From assembly GCA_023957475.1 (NCBI GenBank), contig JAMLHA010000014.1, positions 1 through 64,000 on the forward strand: a stretch of 64,000 nt of DNA, in the 5' to 3' direction. Within the stretch, counting starts at the first letter, position 1. Every line of letters begins with the position of its first letter. The stretch is from Crocinitomicaceae bacterium. Lineage in GTDB: Bacteria > Bacteroidota > Bacteroidia > Flavobacteriales_D > Crocinitomicaceae. Positions 28,001-35,989 of this stretch are shown here, piece after piece. The position numbers were made by a program, and so were the translations under genes. Under the pieces are notes generated by a model. The model saw only the letters and a program-made list of their open reading frames with translations. It ran no database searches and was not told where the DNA came from.

Positions 28001-29312
28001 TATCTTAACCGATTTTGAAGATGGAAAACAATTGATAACACCTTTAAAGAACATTCATGGTGGAACTTCATGGATAGAATGGTCGTGTAAGGAGTTTGCA
28101 AAAGGTGTAAAAGTATTAATTGGACAAGATATTACCGATAAATTAAAAATTAAAAACACGTATGAAATTTTGGTTGAAAATGCTGAAGATTTAATTTATC
28201 AAATTGATACTAAAGGTAATTTTATATTTTTAAACAATCGTTTCAGTGACTACTTAATAAATGATAAAGACACTCTCAATGACAAAAATATTAAATTATT
28301 GATTCCAACTGATTACCACGATTTAATTGATAACTTTTTGAACAACTTAATCGAAAAAGAAGAAAGTTTTGCTTACATTGAATTGCCTTTTTACAATGCA
28401 AATGGAGAGTTGGAATGGTTTGGTCAATATTTTACAAAACTCTATTCGGAAGAATCAAATAGTGTAACAGAAATACTTGTTGTAGGTAGAAACATTACCG
28501 AAAAATTATTGCAAGACAAACTGATTGCGACTCAACAAGCAAATATCACTTCAAGTATTAACTATGCAAAACGAATTCAATTAAATTTATTACCTGCAAC
28601 CGACAAAATCAAAGGCTGTTTTTCAGAACAATTTGTTTATTACAAACCAAAAGACATTGTTTCCGGAGATTTTTATTGGTGCAAGCAAGTAGATGATTAC
28701 ATCATTATTGCTGTTGGTGATGGTACTGGGCATGGTGTTCCAGGTGCTTTCATGTCTATTCTTGGTATCAATTTATTGAATTCCATTGTTATGGAAAAAA
28801 ATATTTATGATCCAGGTAGAATTTTAGATGAATTAGACATTCGTCTGAAACAAATGCTTCATGAAGGCAATAAACAAAGAATTAGAGATGGTATTGAAGT
28901 GACTATTTGTGCATTCAATCAGAAAAAAGGAACCATCGATTATTCATGCGCTGGTTCTAAATTAATCATTCACGATGGTGTACAATTAAGTATTCGCAAA
29001 GGAGACAACAAACATATTGGCGACGATCAAGAAGATTTCACAAACTACATCACACATCATTTTGATATTGCTAAAGAAACAACTATTTATTTATTTACAG
29101 ATGGTTACTATGACCAATTTGGTGGTGTTGACCAGAAAAAATATTCCATTCGTCGTTTACTTGAATTAATCATGTCTAACATCAGTTTACCATTGGTGGA
29201 TCAAAAAGAAATTATAGAAAATGAATTTGAAAATTGGAAAGGCACTTTGGAGCAAACCGATGATGTAACAATAGTTTCCTTAAGAATAATTCCACCATCA
29301 AGAAATAATTAA
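25044..29312 (+). CDS. Giant sensor protein: beta-propeller, Y_Y_Y, multi-TM, PAS and SpoIIE/PP2C phosphatase
   Basis: ATG 25044 is preferred over 24999 because it begins a proper signal peptide (MKQLIRYIAIGIILILL) and avoids overlap with purK, giving 1422 aa. A periplasmic two-component-regulator propeller (about 25-640) is followed by a Y_Y_Y domain (about 645-735). One membrane helix comes near 745 and then about six more helices to about 910. Two PAS-like segments (about 915-1030 and 1040-1150) and a C-terminal SpoIIE-type phosphatase (about 1165-1415) follow, with PKDIVSGDFYW and VGDGTGHGVPGAFMS as metal-binding motifs. It probably reads an envelope signal and dephosphorylates a cytosolic anti-sigma antagonist. 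No partner is adjacent. Confidence 0.85.
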   Translation: MKQLIRYIAIGIILILLTNNFSYCQVYSYRSYTHRDGLQISALNAIIEMQDGGILFGTEGSGIIEYDGYKFKDVIKNDVNNNHHVTAIKIIQDDIYFTSKYRGLFSLSKNGKLTKLYTDNKQSDFNELIQCDQLLLFTNSKYLLSYNPLKQIISKLFTFNDKIIIYQNFQTPNGCVLLTNQGNYIYTKDNRFITLQKFFKSIDNQLVEAKFGYFSNGLIHLYDQYLSKELLVVMNDEGNYNSKTKKLTPNSSLDKDEIVRATFNDKKKCFSFITSNGHLYELSNGSIKSIHKNTSIKKMGIRNFICDYNGDYWATTYFTGLVKISTQPFSKLEFQPELLDEHIRFITLTTKDNIIFSNTEAETFVGNLYYGGFKKYPIFINSSTTVNEHLFLGTKEGLYEYIETTNELKKLPTLDGERIEFITYKNSYIYLSIFNKGLYKYDKNLKLIKHYLPTNNVPSIIYTGQFTDNGDILYLGTSKGVSKFDIKNEQFDWVKNHHLGEYSGLSVKDIYGTNWFTLDFGIIGFSKDGKTYVIDNPSYFPSFLFYTMNTDSYGNIILGTNKGINILKLNEEGKVLNQQNYDANSGFHGYETHMRSSYQGSSFALLGTIEGMWKIDFKVLQNLPIPRSPIISVNYNDSIHDNTRFSVSLLSKNPKLKDVFYSYRILNHSGNWSEPATKSEFLFSSLSSGEYILEARASYDGIHFSESSKETITIKQSPLQSNTLIYILISFIIVVNSIFLFKSKKNDPYEVLSTNEALSIAKYAPSLILFGLTAHVVLRVLLPLISPSFNIDPLISIPMTVLFTIFTLKARKYKRLNNDRKMLQQLSWAFSTFMLYGIYNFYNSEVHIMYAFFIILINSVAHIVFEKFKHVILYASSFLVLMILAITYTNNLNYDRYLLMVPIFISAILVVFLNIINHSSIQQLAFVSTIINKSNIIALAMNKSGQLKYISKNISNYIDVLPYDLVNKPISVLNNFTTSDTVRKTNILTDFEDGKQLITPLKNIHGGTSWIEWSCKEFAKGVKVLIGQDITDKLKIKNTYEILVENAEDLIYQIDTKGNFIFLNNRFSDYLINDKDTLNDKNIKLLIPTDYHDLIDNFLNNLIEKEESFAYIELPFYNANGELEWFGQYFTKLYSEESNSVTEILVVGRNITEKLLQDKLIATQQANITSSINYAKRIQLNLLPATDKIKGCFSEQFVYYKPKDIVSGDFYWCKQVDDYIIIAVGDGTGHGVPGAFMSILGINLLNSIVMEKNIYDPGRILDELDIRLKQMLHEGNKQRIRDGIEVTICAFNQKKGTIDYSCAGSKLIIHDGVQLSIRKGDNKHIGDDQEDFTNYITHHFDIAKETTIYLFTDGYYDQFGGVDQKKYSIRRLLELIMSNISLPLVDQKEIIENEFENWKGTLEQTDDVTIVSLRIIPPSRNN

Positions 29313-29762
29313 ATGAAATTACCAAGTATAAAAAACTCCTTTTTATTAGTTCTCAATTGGGATGGTTTTGAATCACAAATTGGTATTAAAGATTCTTTTA
29401 AAGAATGTTTTTCAGAAGAACAGCATTATGAATTATTGCTTTTTACAGCAACAAAGCGACCAAAAGAAAATTTTGAAATCGTTGGAAGAACACATACAAT
29501 TTCAAAATCTGACTTCAACATCTTAGGAAATCTAAAATCAAAAAACTTACTTCCAAGTGAACACACTCATTTTGATTGCATTATTCTTTTAGACCCATTA
29601 ACCAAAGCTCAAAGCAAAGTGATTAAAACAATGAAAATCAATAAAATTGTAGGTTTTAATAGTAAACAAGAGCTTGTGAATATAAACCTGAACACTTCTC
29701 ATAATAAACCAACCGAAAAAGTTATATTTGCAATTGAAACACTTAAAAAATTTTCAAATTAG
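29313..29762 (+). CDS. Conserved hypothetical protein (DUF6913-like) upstream of dapA
   Basis: A 149-aa cytosolic protein without signal peptide or membrane segment. Its alternating beta/alpha pattern (SFLLVLNWDGFESQIG, YELLLFTATKRP, FDCIILLDPLTKAQ, KIVGFNSK) suggests a small Rossmann-like fold. It resembles the Bacteroidota family found just upstream of dapA, from memory DUF6913. It starts at the base after the phosphatase stop and ends 3 bases before dapA, so all three are in one transcript. Function unknown. Confidence 0.65.
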   Translation: MKLPSIKNSFLLVLNWDGFESQIGIKDSFKECFSEEQHYELLLFTATKRPKENFEIVGRTHTISKSDFNILGNLKSKNLLPSEHTHFDCIILLDPLTKAQSKVIKTMKINKIVGFNSKQELVNINLNTSHNKPTEKVIFAIETLKKFSN

Positions 29763-29765
29763 ACA

Positions 29766-30647
29766 ATGAATAATAGTTTTAAAGGAGCTGGAGTAGCCTT
29801 GGTTACACCGTTCAAAGAAGACAAATCAATTGATTTTGATGCATTACGCAAATTAGTTCAACTTCAAATCAATGGTAAAACTGATTTTTTGGTTGTGCAA
29901 GGAACAACTGGTGAATCCCCTACTCTTTCTTGGGATGAAAAAATTCAAGTATTGAATACTGTTATCGATGAAAATGCTGGAAAGCTTAAAATAGTGTTTG
30001 GAGTTGGTGGAAATAATACTGTTGAAGTTGGAAAACTTTTTGATAAACTTCCGCAAGGAGTTGATGGTATTTTATCCGTTTCGCCATATTATAACAAGCC
30101 AACACAACAAGGAATTATTGAGCATTACAAGTACATTGCTAACTGTACGAAGTTACCTATCATTCTTTACAACGTTCCAGGAAGAACAGGCTCTAGCTTA
30201 CTTGCTTCTACAATCATTGAATTGGCTAAAGTACCAAACATTGTTGCCGTTAAAGAAGCTTCTGGAAACATGGGCCACATCATGGATGTTATTCGTCAAT
30301 GCCCAGAAGGTTTTGAAGTTATTTCAGGTGATGATGCAATTACCCTACCATTAATTGCCACTGGAGCTGTTGGTGTTATTTCAGTTTTAAACAACGCTTT
30401 TCCTGAAAAATTCAACCAAATGGTGCATGAATCACTTTCAGGAGATTTTGAATCTGCTCGTAAAAAACATTTGGATTTATTGCCAATTACCGATATGCTT
30501 TTTGCCGAAGGAAACCCTGGAGGAGTAAAAGTAGCTTTGGAAACAAGAGGAATAATGGCTGGTTATTTAAGATTGCCTTTAATGCCGGTTTCAACAGAAT
30601 TAAATGATAAAATAAAAGCTGAAACATTGCGATTAATAAATGCTTAA
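29766..30647 (+). CDS. dapA: 4-hydroxy-tetrahydrodipicolinate synthase
   Basis: Condenses pyruvate with aspartate semialdehyde, the first committed step to lysine and meso-diaminopimelate. The 293-aa TIM barrel has GTTGESPTLS, the tyrosine motif ILYNVPGRTG (Tyr135) and Schiff-base Lys163 in VAVKEASGN. It overlaps the following lipoprotein gene by 8 bases. Another gene of the same pathway, dapD, is at 46 kb, so lysine/DAP genes are scattered in this genome. Confidence 0.96.
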   Translation: MNNSFKGAGVALVTPFKEDKSIDFDALRKLVQLQINGKTDFLVVQGTTGESPTLSWDEKIQVLNTVIDENAGKLKIVFGVGGNNTVEVGKLFDKLPQGVDGILSVSPYYNKPTQQGIIEHYKYIANCTKLPIILYNVPGRTGSSLLASTIIELAKVPNIVAVKEASGNMGHIMDVIRQCPEGFEVISGDDAITLPLIATGAVGVISVLNNAFPEKFNQMVHESLSGDFESARKKHLDLLPITDMLFAEGNPGGVKVALETRGIMAGYLRLPLMPVSTELNDKIKAETLRLINA

Positions 30648-31434
30648 AAAACACAGCACATATCTTCTTTCAATTGGAATGATGAGTTTCATTGTGACTT
30701 CTTGCTATCAAAAAAAAGCAAATCAGTTTAACGAGCGATGGACAACCACTGATGGGGATATTACTAAAGACACAATCATTGATGGGGTTGATTTGGATTC
30801 TATTGCATTTGTAGATACATTTAAGCTATTGCCTATTCAAGTTATTTATACGGAAATCAAAAAGAACACAAATAGACCCATCACCCCAAGCATACCTATG
30901 TTTGCTAAGAGAGATACAACAATTACCAGTAACTATGTTGAGCAGTTAGCTGTTAATTCAACCTATTATGCATTTGCTGTTTTATCAAAAAACAAAAATC
31001 TAATTACAAAATCATTAAAAAATAACCAGCAAATAGCGTACCATTTATTTCCAAACAAAGAATATCCAAAAGATGTGTCTTTGGATTCGTTGAATTCATG
31101 GATTAAATCTAGCTTTATTGACCAAAATCAAGAGCACGAATGGATTTATTTTGAAGCTATTGAATGGTTAGAACGCCTATATATTACCGTTGAACAACCC
31201 AAAAATTATAGTAACAAAAAGAATTTTCAAAATTTGATTACCACCCAATTGAATAACGGTGTAGATATGTTAAACAGAATTTCGATGCATCAAGAATACG
31301 AACCACTTGCTCATCTAATGAATTACATTATCACTATTGTTGATTGTAAATATTTTGAAATAAACGCTTCTGATATCAAATCAGAAGTTGTAGATGCACG
31401 TGTTAACTGTTATTTACCAACACCTACAAAATAA
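30640..31434 (+). CDS. Lipoprotein of unknown function
   Basis: A 264-aa protein with a lipoprotein signal peptide ending in the lipobox VTSC (Cys22). The mature part is largely helical, with YYAFAVLSKNKNLITKSLKN and EWIYFEAIEWLERLYIT segments, which brings to mind helical-repeat lipoproteins, but no family is recognised. It overlaps dapA by 8 bases and precedes the DHH phosphoesterase by 7 bases, placing it in a long operon with FKBP-type lipoproteins downstream. Envelope location is clear; function is not. Confidence 0.7.
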   Translation: MLKKHSTYLLSIGMMSFIVTSCYQKKANQFNERWTTTDGDITKDTIIDGVDLDSIAFVDTFKLLPIQVIYTEIKKNTNRPITPSIPMFAKRDTTITSNYVEQLAVNSTYYAFAVLSKNKNLITKSLKNNQQIAYHLFPNKEYPKDVSLDSLNSWIKSSFIDQNQEHEWIYFEAIEWLERLYITVEQPKNYSNKKNFQNLITTQLNNGVDMLNRISMHQEYEPLAHLMNYIITIVDCKYFEINASDIKSEVVDARVNCYLPTPTK

Positions 31435-31441
31435 GAATTAA

Positions 31442-32440
31442 ATGTCTATTTATCAAGATATAATTAACGCTATTGATAACGCAACAAACATTGTTATCAC
31501 TTCGCACAAGTCACCAGATGGAGATTCTATCGGATCTTCACTTGGTTTGTACCAATTTATTCAAAAAATGAATAAAAATGTATCCATTTGTCACCCCGAT
31601 AAAGCTCCTTCATTTTTTAATTGGTTGGATAATTTTAATGCTATTCATTTATACGAATCAGCACCAAACAAAGTGAGTGAATTAATAACAAATGCCGACT
31701 TACTATTTTGCCTTGACTACAATCACTTATCACGTGTAGGGGATGAAATGCAAGTGGTTTTGGAGCAATTTAACGGTAAAAAAATTGTTATTGACCACCA
31801 CATAACACCTTCAATAGATGCAATCATTACATTGAGTGATACTTCTGTTTGTTCTACTTGCCAACTTATTTATGACATCATTGATTATTCGGATAAAAAA
31901 CAACTCTTAGATGTCCAAATAGCAACGCCATTGTATTTGGGCATTGTTACCGATTCTGGTTCGTTTCGTTTCCCTTCTGTTCAACCAAGAACCCATGAAA
32001 TAGCCAGTGAAATGTTAAAATTAGGAGTTGAACACTACAAAGTGCACGAGAATACGTTTGACACCAATAGCATTAGCAAAATGAAATTAAATGGCTACGC
32101 TATCAGCGAAAAACTTGAGATCGTTCACCAAAACAAAATAGCTATTGTTTCTCTGTCTTTGGAAGAATTAGAGCGATTCAATTACCAAAAAGGTGACACA
32201 GAAGGATTGGTCAACACTGCTCTGTCTATCAGTGGTATTCAGGTTGCTGTGCTTGTGACAGAACAACAAGAACAAATTCGTTTGTCATTCAGATCAAAAG
32301 GTGAATATGCGGTAAACATCATTGCGAATGAACAATTTAATGGTGGCGGACATAAATACGCTGCGGGAGGTTCATCCAATATTTCATTAAAAGACACGTT
32401 AGATAAATTAAAAAGCTTACTTCCTAACTATTTTTTATGA
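31442..32440 (+). CDS. DHH/DHHA1 family phosphoesterase (NrnA-like)
   Basis: A 332-aa bifunctional-oligoribonuclease type protein. The DHH domain shows SHKSPDGDSIGSSLGL, a central CLDYNH motif and IDHHITPS; the DHHA1 domain ends in NGGGHKYAAGG. Relatives degrade nanoRNA or cyclic dinucleotides such as pAp or c-di-AMP products. The precise substrate cannot be told from sequence. It overlaps the next gene (GldI-like lipoprotein) by 4 bases; a DHH protein next to gldI is a known Flavobacteriia arrangement. Confidence 0.9.
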   Translation: MSIYQDIINAIDNATNIVITSHKSPDGDSIGSSLGLYQFIQKMNKNVSICHPDKAPSFFNWLDNFNAIHLYESAPNKVSELITNADLLFCLDYNHLSRVGDEMQVVLEQFNGKKIVIDHHITPSIDAIITLSDTSVCSTCQLIYDIIDYSDKKQLLDVQIATPLYLGIVTDSGSFRFPSVQPRTHEIASEMLKLGVEHYKVHENTFDTNSISKMKLNGYAISEKLEIVHQNKIAIVSLSLEELERFNYQKGDTEGLVNTALSISGIQVAVLVTEQQEQIRLSFRSKGEYAVNIIANEQFNGGGHKYAAGGSSNISLKDTLDKLKSLLPNYFL

Positions 32441-32967
32441 ATTTGAAATTGTTTTCCATAGTGTTTTCAGTATTTCTTCTTTTGTCGTGCAAAAGCGAAC
32501 AAAAAAAGAATGATTTTGAGTGGAATACAGAGAAATCAACCACTATGAACAAACATTTTTCGGCAGAAGAAGAAATTGAAATCAACCTATTTCTTGCTAG
32601 AAAACAAGAATGGAAAATCACAAAAACAGGAACGGGTTTAAGGTATTTTATTTACGAAAATGGTGAAGGCGAACCAGCAAGAGTGGATGATATTGTTGAA
32701 GTTGAATACAAAATCACTTTATTAGACGGAACAGAATGCTATACAACAGCAAAAGACGAAGTGGAGGAATTTAAAGTCGATAAAGCACAAGTTGAAACAG
32801 GCATACAAGAAGCCGTTAAATTAATGCGTCAAGGCGATAAAGCTCACTTGATAATTCCCAGTCATTTAGCTTATGGCATTATTGGCGACATGACCAAAAT
32901 ACCGCCTTTAAGTACCTTATTGGTAGATATTACACTTGTTAAAATATACAGAAAGTCACAAGTATGA
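32437..32967 (+). CDS. gldI: FKBP-type peptidyl-prolyl isomerase lipoprotein, GldI-like
   Basis: A 176-aa lipoprotein with lipobox LLSC (Cys18) and a single FKBP domain (about 85-170): VDDIVEVEYKITLLDGT, GIQEAVKLMRQGDKAHLIIPSHLAYG. In Flavobacterium, GldI is a lipoprotein isomerase needed for gliding and type IX secretion components. The size, domain and DHH neighbour all match. Whether this organism glides cannot be decided here because no other gld gene except FKBP-type neighbours is in the window. The assignment to GldI itself is therefore moderate. Confidence 0.75.
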   Translation: MNLKLFSIVFSVFLLLSCKSEQKKNDFEWNTEKSTTMNKHFSAEEEIEINLFLARKQEWKITKTGTGLRYFIYENGEGEPARVDDIVEVEYKITLLDGTECYTTAKDEVEEFKVDKAQVETGIQEAVKLMRQGDKAHLIIPSHLAYGIIGDMTKIPPLSTLLVDITLVKIYRKSQV

Positions 32968-33800
32968 AAAAAATCACGTTTTTTTTAGTGTCCATTGCAC
33001 TATTCTATTCCTGCAAACCTGAAGGTGTAAAAAAAGATGCAACAGATGAAAACACATCAACTGTTACAAAAAAAGTAGATTCGCTTGAGTTGAAACTGGA
33101 TGTTGTAGATCAATTAAAATTAGAAAATGGCATTGAAATTTCATGGTTGGAACAAACTTCTGGTGATGAAATCAACGATGGAGATGTTGTTTTAATTGAT
33201 TACAAAGTTCGACTTATTGACAGTTCTATCATCGATGGAAATCATTTGCTCAAAAAGCCTTATCTTCCCTATATTGTGGGATTTGGATTTCAACCAGAAG
33301 GTTGGGATATTGCATTAAAAAAATTAAAAGTAGGAGATTTTGCACGTATTAAAATTCCTGCAAAATTGGCTCGTGGCAACAAGGAAATCAAAAATTTAGT
33401 TCCAAAAGATGCTGATAATTACCTCACAATTCGCATACTTTCAAAAAAAGAACCTACAAGAACTGTAGATGGGACAAAAATATGGGTACTCGAAGAAAAC
33501 AAAAACCAAAAGCAACATTTTAACGATAAAAATACGGTAGAATTTTACACAACAGCCAGTTCACCAAGTCACCCATTTTATTTTAATTCGTATGCCACCA
33601 ATCAACCGTTTCGTATGAAGATGGAAGATCAAGGTATAATTCCAGGCTTAAAAAAAGCGTTAATAAATGCTAAAAAAGGAGATCGTTTATTTATTTTAAT
33701 ACCACCACAAGAGGCTTACGGTACTAAGGGTTATCTGGATATTGTAAAACCAAATGAATCGATTTTTTATAACCTTTTAGTTACAGATATTATTGAATAA
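32964..33800 (+). CDS. Double FKBP-type peptidyl-prolyl isomerase lipoprotein
   Basis: A 278-aa lipoprotein (lipobox FYSC, Cys17) overlapping the previous gene by 4 bases. Two FKBP-like domains are visible in series: about 55-165 (DGDVVLIDYKVRLIDSS, GWDIALKKLKVGDFARIKIP) and about 175-278 (PGLKKALINAKKGDRLFILIPPQEAYG). The first domain lacks the usual LAYG ending (it reads LARGNKEI), so one domain may have lost catalysis and act as a chaperone or binding module. It likely helps fold envelope or secreted proteins together with its GldI-like neighbour. Confidence 0.8.
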   Translation: MKKITFFLVSIALFYSCKPEGVKKDATDENTSTVTKKVDSLELKLDVVDQLKLENGIEISWLEQTSGDEINDGDVVLIDYKVRLIDSSIIDGNHLLKKPYLPYIVGFGFQPEGWDIALKKLKVGDFARIKIPAKLARGNKEIKNLVPKDADNYLTIRILSKKEPTRTVDGTKIWVLEENKNQKQHFNDKNTVEFYTTASSPSHPFYFNSYATNQPFRMKMEDQGIIPGLKKALINAKKGDRLFILIPPQEAYGTKGYLDIVKPNESIFYNLLVTDIIE

Positions 33801-33822
33801 TTGATTAAAATCAATATCTTTG
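33793..33822 (+). promoter_or_regulatory. Promoter of the M23 peptidase gene
   Basis: TTG (33793-33795), exactly 19 bases, then TATCTTTG (33815-33822): a textbook Bacteroidota promoter, partly inside the end of the FKBP gene. The leader is about 34 bases. Confidence 0.75.
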
Positions 33823-33860
33823 CTAGGTTATAAAACTCTAAATCAAATAAACGAAATATA

Positions 33861-34829
33861 ATGTTAAGAAAAATAAACTTATTTCTATTCTTCCTTTCTT
33901 TAACATCCGCTATTTTTTCGCAGCAAATAATTGACACTTTGTACACCAGTCATGGCACTGTTTTATTGTATGAAAACAAGTCGTGGCAATACCTTGAAGA
34001 CCTTCGATTTGATGGTGTAATGAACGAACATTTGAATTGTGTTTTAAGAGATCATCCAGACTTAGATTTAAAACAACATTGGGATAACAACGTTGTGTTT
34101 CCTTCTGGATATTCAAATTCTATGGCTCATTTTAACGACACAATATGGGTTTGCGTTTTACGAGATTTAAACGACGAATTTGTGATGCCAGTAAAAGGAA
34201 TCATGACATCATCATACAAGTTTAGGGGAAAAAGACATCACCGAGGTGTAGATTTGGATTTAAATACCGGTGATACCGTTGTTGCAGCATGGTCAGGTAA
34301 AGTGCGCTATGCAAAATACAACGAAGGTGGTTTTGGAAATTTGGTAATCATTCGTCACGACAACGGATTGGAAACATTGTATGCACACAATTCAAAATTA
34401 TTGGTTGCACCAAATCAATATGTGAAAGCAGGAACACCAATCGCATTAGGAGGAAATACAGGCCATTCATTTGGTTCACACTTACATTTTGAAGTACGTT
34501 TTTATGATCTACCGATGAATCCAGAAGAAATCATCGATTTTGAAAACAAACGTGTAAGAGACGATAACTTATTAATCCATCGAAGTCTTTTTATACCTGG
34601 TGCAAAACCCAGTTATTTGACACAAGACAATCCTACAGCAACAGCAGCATCATTGGCTGTTAACCCAGCAACAAGTAACAGCACCAACAAGTATTACAAA
34701 GTAAGATCTGGAGATACATTGAGTTCAATTGCATCAAGAAATAAGACGACCGTTGCCAAAATCTGCCAATTGAATGGAATAAAACAAACAACTGTATTAC
34801 AAGTTGGTAGAAATCTAAGAATTCGTTAA
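33861..34829 (+). CDS. M23 family peptidoglycan endopeptidase with LysM domain
   Basis: A 322-aa secreted protein with signal peptide (INLFLFFLSLTSAIFSQQ). The LytM/M23 domain covers about 108-225: HHRGVDLDL supplies the first zinc ligands (His and Asp) and SHLHFEVRF the HxH motif. A LysM repeat lies at about 277-322 (YYKVRSGDTLSSIASRNKTTV). The intact ligands suggest an active D,D-endopeptidase cleaving cross-bridges during growth or division, held on the wall by LysM. It has its own promoter and is followed closely by bamD. Confidence 0.92.
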   Translation: MLRKINLFLFFLSLTSAIFSQQIIDTLYTSHGTVLLYENKSWQYLEDLRFDGVMNEHLNCVLRDHPDLDLKQHWDNNVVFPSGYSNSMAHFNDTIWVCVLRDLNDEFVMPVKGIMTSSYKFRGKRHHRGVDLDLNTGDTVVAAWSGKVRYAKYNEGGFGNLVIIRHDNGLETLYAHNSKLLVAPNQYVKAGTPIALGGNTGHSFGSHLHFEVRFYDLPMNPEEIIDFENKRVRDDNLLIHRSLFIPGAKPSYLTQDNPTATAASLAVNPATSNSTNKYYKVRSGDTLSSIASRNKTTVAKICQLNGIKQTTVLQVGRNLRIR

Positions 34830-34834
34830 CTTTG
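34804..34834 (+). promoter_or_regulatory. Promoter of the bamD operon
   Basis: TTG (34804-34806), 20 bases, TAACTTTG (34827-34834). The -7 box uses the stop codon of the upstream gene, and the expected transcription start (34838-34840) coincides with the bamD ATG at 34840, suggesting a leaderless or nearly leaderless transcript. Confidence 0.65.
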
Positions 34835-34839
34835 TCAAA

Positions 34840-35658
34840 ATGAAATTATTGAAAAGTCTATTTTACAGTCTAATTATTGCTTCTACATTATTGAGTTGCT
34901 CTGAATACAACAAAGTAATGAAATCGGAAGATTATGCTAAGAAGTTTGAATTAGCAAATAGCTACTTCGATGCAGGAAAATACGCACAGGCAATGGCTTT
35001 ATACGAACAAGTGTATCAACGTTTTCCAAAACAAAGTGAAGGAGAATTGGCTTATTTTAGACTTGGAAAAGGATATTATTTGAGCAATGACTATTACATG
35101 GGAGGTTATTTTTTGGGTCAGTTTGTTTCTCGATTTCCATTTAGTACAAAAGTAGAAGAAGCTACTTTTTTGTCAGCATTGTGTTCTGTAAAGCAATCAC
35201 CTAGCAAGTCGTTGGACCAAACAGATACGGAAATAGCTATTAATAACTTGCAACAATTTGTCGATCGTTTTCCAGAATCAGAATTAGTGGATTCATGCAA
35301 TAGAATCATGGATCGTTTACAACTAAAAATTGAAACAAAAAGCTACGATGCAGTAAAACTGTATAGCAAAACCATGAATTATAGAGCTGCGGTTACATCC
35401 TCAGAAATATTTCTAAGCAATTATCCAACGAGCAAGTACAAAGAAGAATGCGAATATATCTTAGTAAACAACTCCTATTTACTTGCAAAAAATAGTGTTG
35501 ATTCTAAAAAAATAGAAAGAATTGTACAAACTATTGAAAGATATCGTACCTTTGTTGCTGATTTTCCATCTTCAAAGTACATAAAAAGCTTAAATTCCAT
35601 TAAGGATGAGATGGAAAAACAACTGATAAAATTAGAAAATTTAGAAGCAGAAAAATAA
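34840..35658 (+). CDS. bamD: Outer membrane protein assembly factor BamD
   Basis: A 272-aa lipoprotein (lipobox LLSC, Cys20) that links with BamA in inserting beta-barrel proteins. TPR-type repeats fill residues 30-250: YAKKFELANSYFDAGKYAQA, ALYEQVYQRFPKQSEGELAYFR and QQFVDRFPESELVDSC are the clearest. It begins a cluster with rpoZ, coaBC, a DUF4835 gene and recN that is conserved in order across Bacteroidota, which supports the naming. The 3' neighbour starts 4 bases on. Confidence 0.93.
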   Translation: MKLLKSLFYSLIIASTLLSCSEYNKVMKSEDYAKKFELANSYFDAGKYAQAMALYEQVYQRFPKQSEGELAYFRLGKGYYLSNDYYMGGYFLGQFVSRFPFSTKVEEATFLSALCSVKQSPSKSLDQTDTEIAINNLQQFVDRFPESELVDSCNRIMDRLQLKIETKSYDAVKLYSKTMNYRAAVTSSEIFLSNYPTSKYKEECEYILVNNSYLLAKNSVDSKKIERIVQTIERYRTFVADFPSSKYIKSLNSIKDEMEKQLIKLENLEAEK

Positions 35659-35662
35659 TACT

Positions 35663-35986
35663 ATGAGTTTTAAAAGTAGCACCGCTGAAAAAACAACAAT
35701 TACAAGAGATGTTATAAACATTGAAGAAAAAGTTGGCAATGTATATGAAGCAATTGTTGTTCTTTCAAAAAGATCAAATCAGTTAAATGTTGAATTAAAA
35801 GAAGAATTGACTCAAAAATTACAAGAGTTTGCTTCATCAACAGATAACTTAGAAGAGATTTTCGAAAATCGTGAGCAAATTGAAATTTCACGTTTCTACG
35901 AAAAACTTCCAAAACCAGTTGCTATGGCAATTGATGACTTATTGAAAGACAAAATTTATATTCGTAAAGGCGAAGTAATAGGATAA
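35663..35986 (+). CDS. rpoZ: RNA polymerase omega subunit (Bacteroidota type)
   Basis: A 107-aa protein of the Rpb6/omega family. The ending VAMAIDDLLKDKIYIRKGEVI and the central NVYEAIVVLSKRSNQLN helix match the Bacteroidota omega subunit, which is too divergent to resemble E. coli RpoZ closely. It supports RNA polymerase assembly. Its position between bamD and coaBC is the conserved one; spacing on both sides is 3-4 bases. Confidence 0.85.
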   Translation: MSFKSSTAEKTTITRDVINIEEKVGNVYEAIVVLSKRSNQLNVELKEELTQKLQEFASSTDNLEEIFENREQIEISRFYEKLPKPVAMAIDDLLKDKIYIRKGEVIG

Positions 35987-35989
35987 ACA

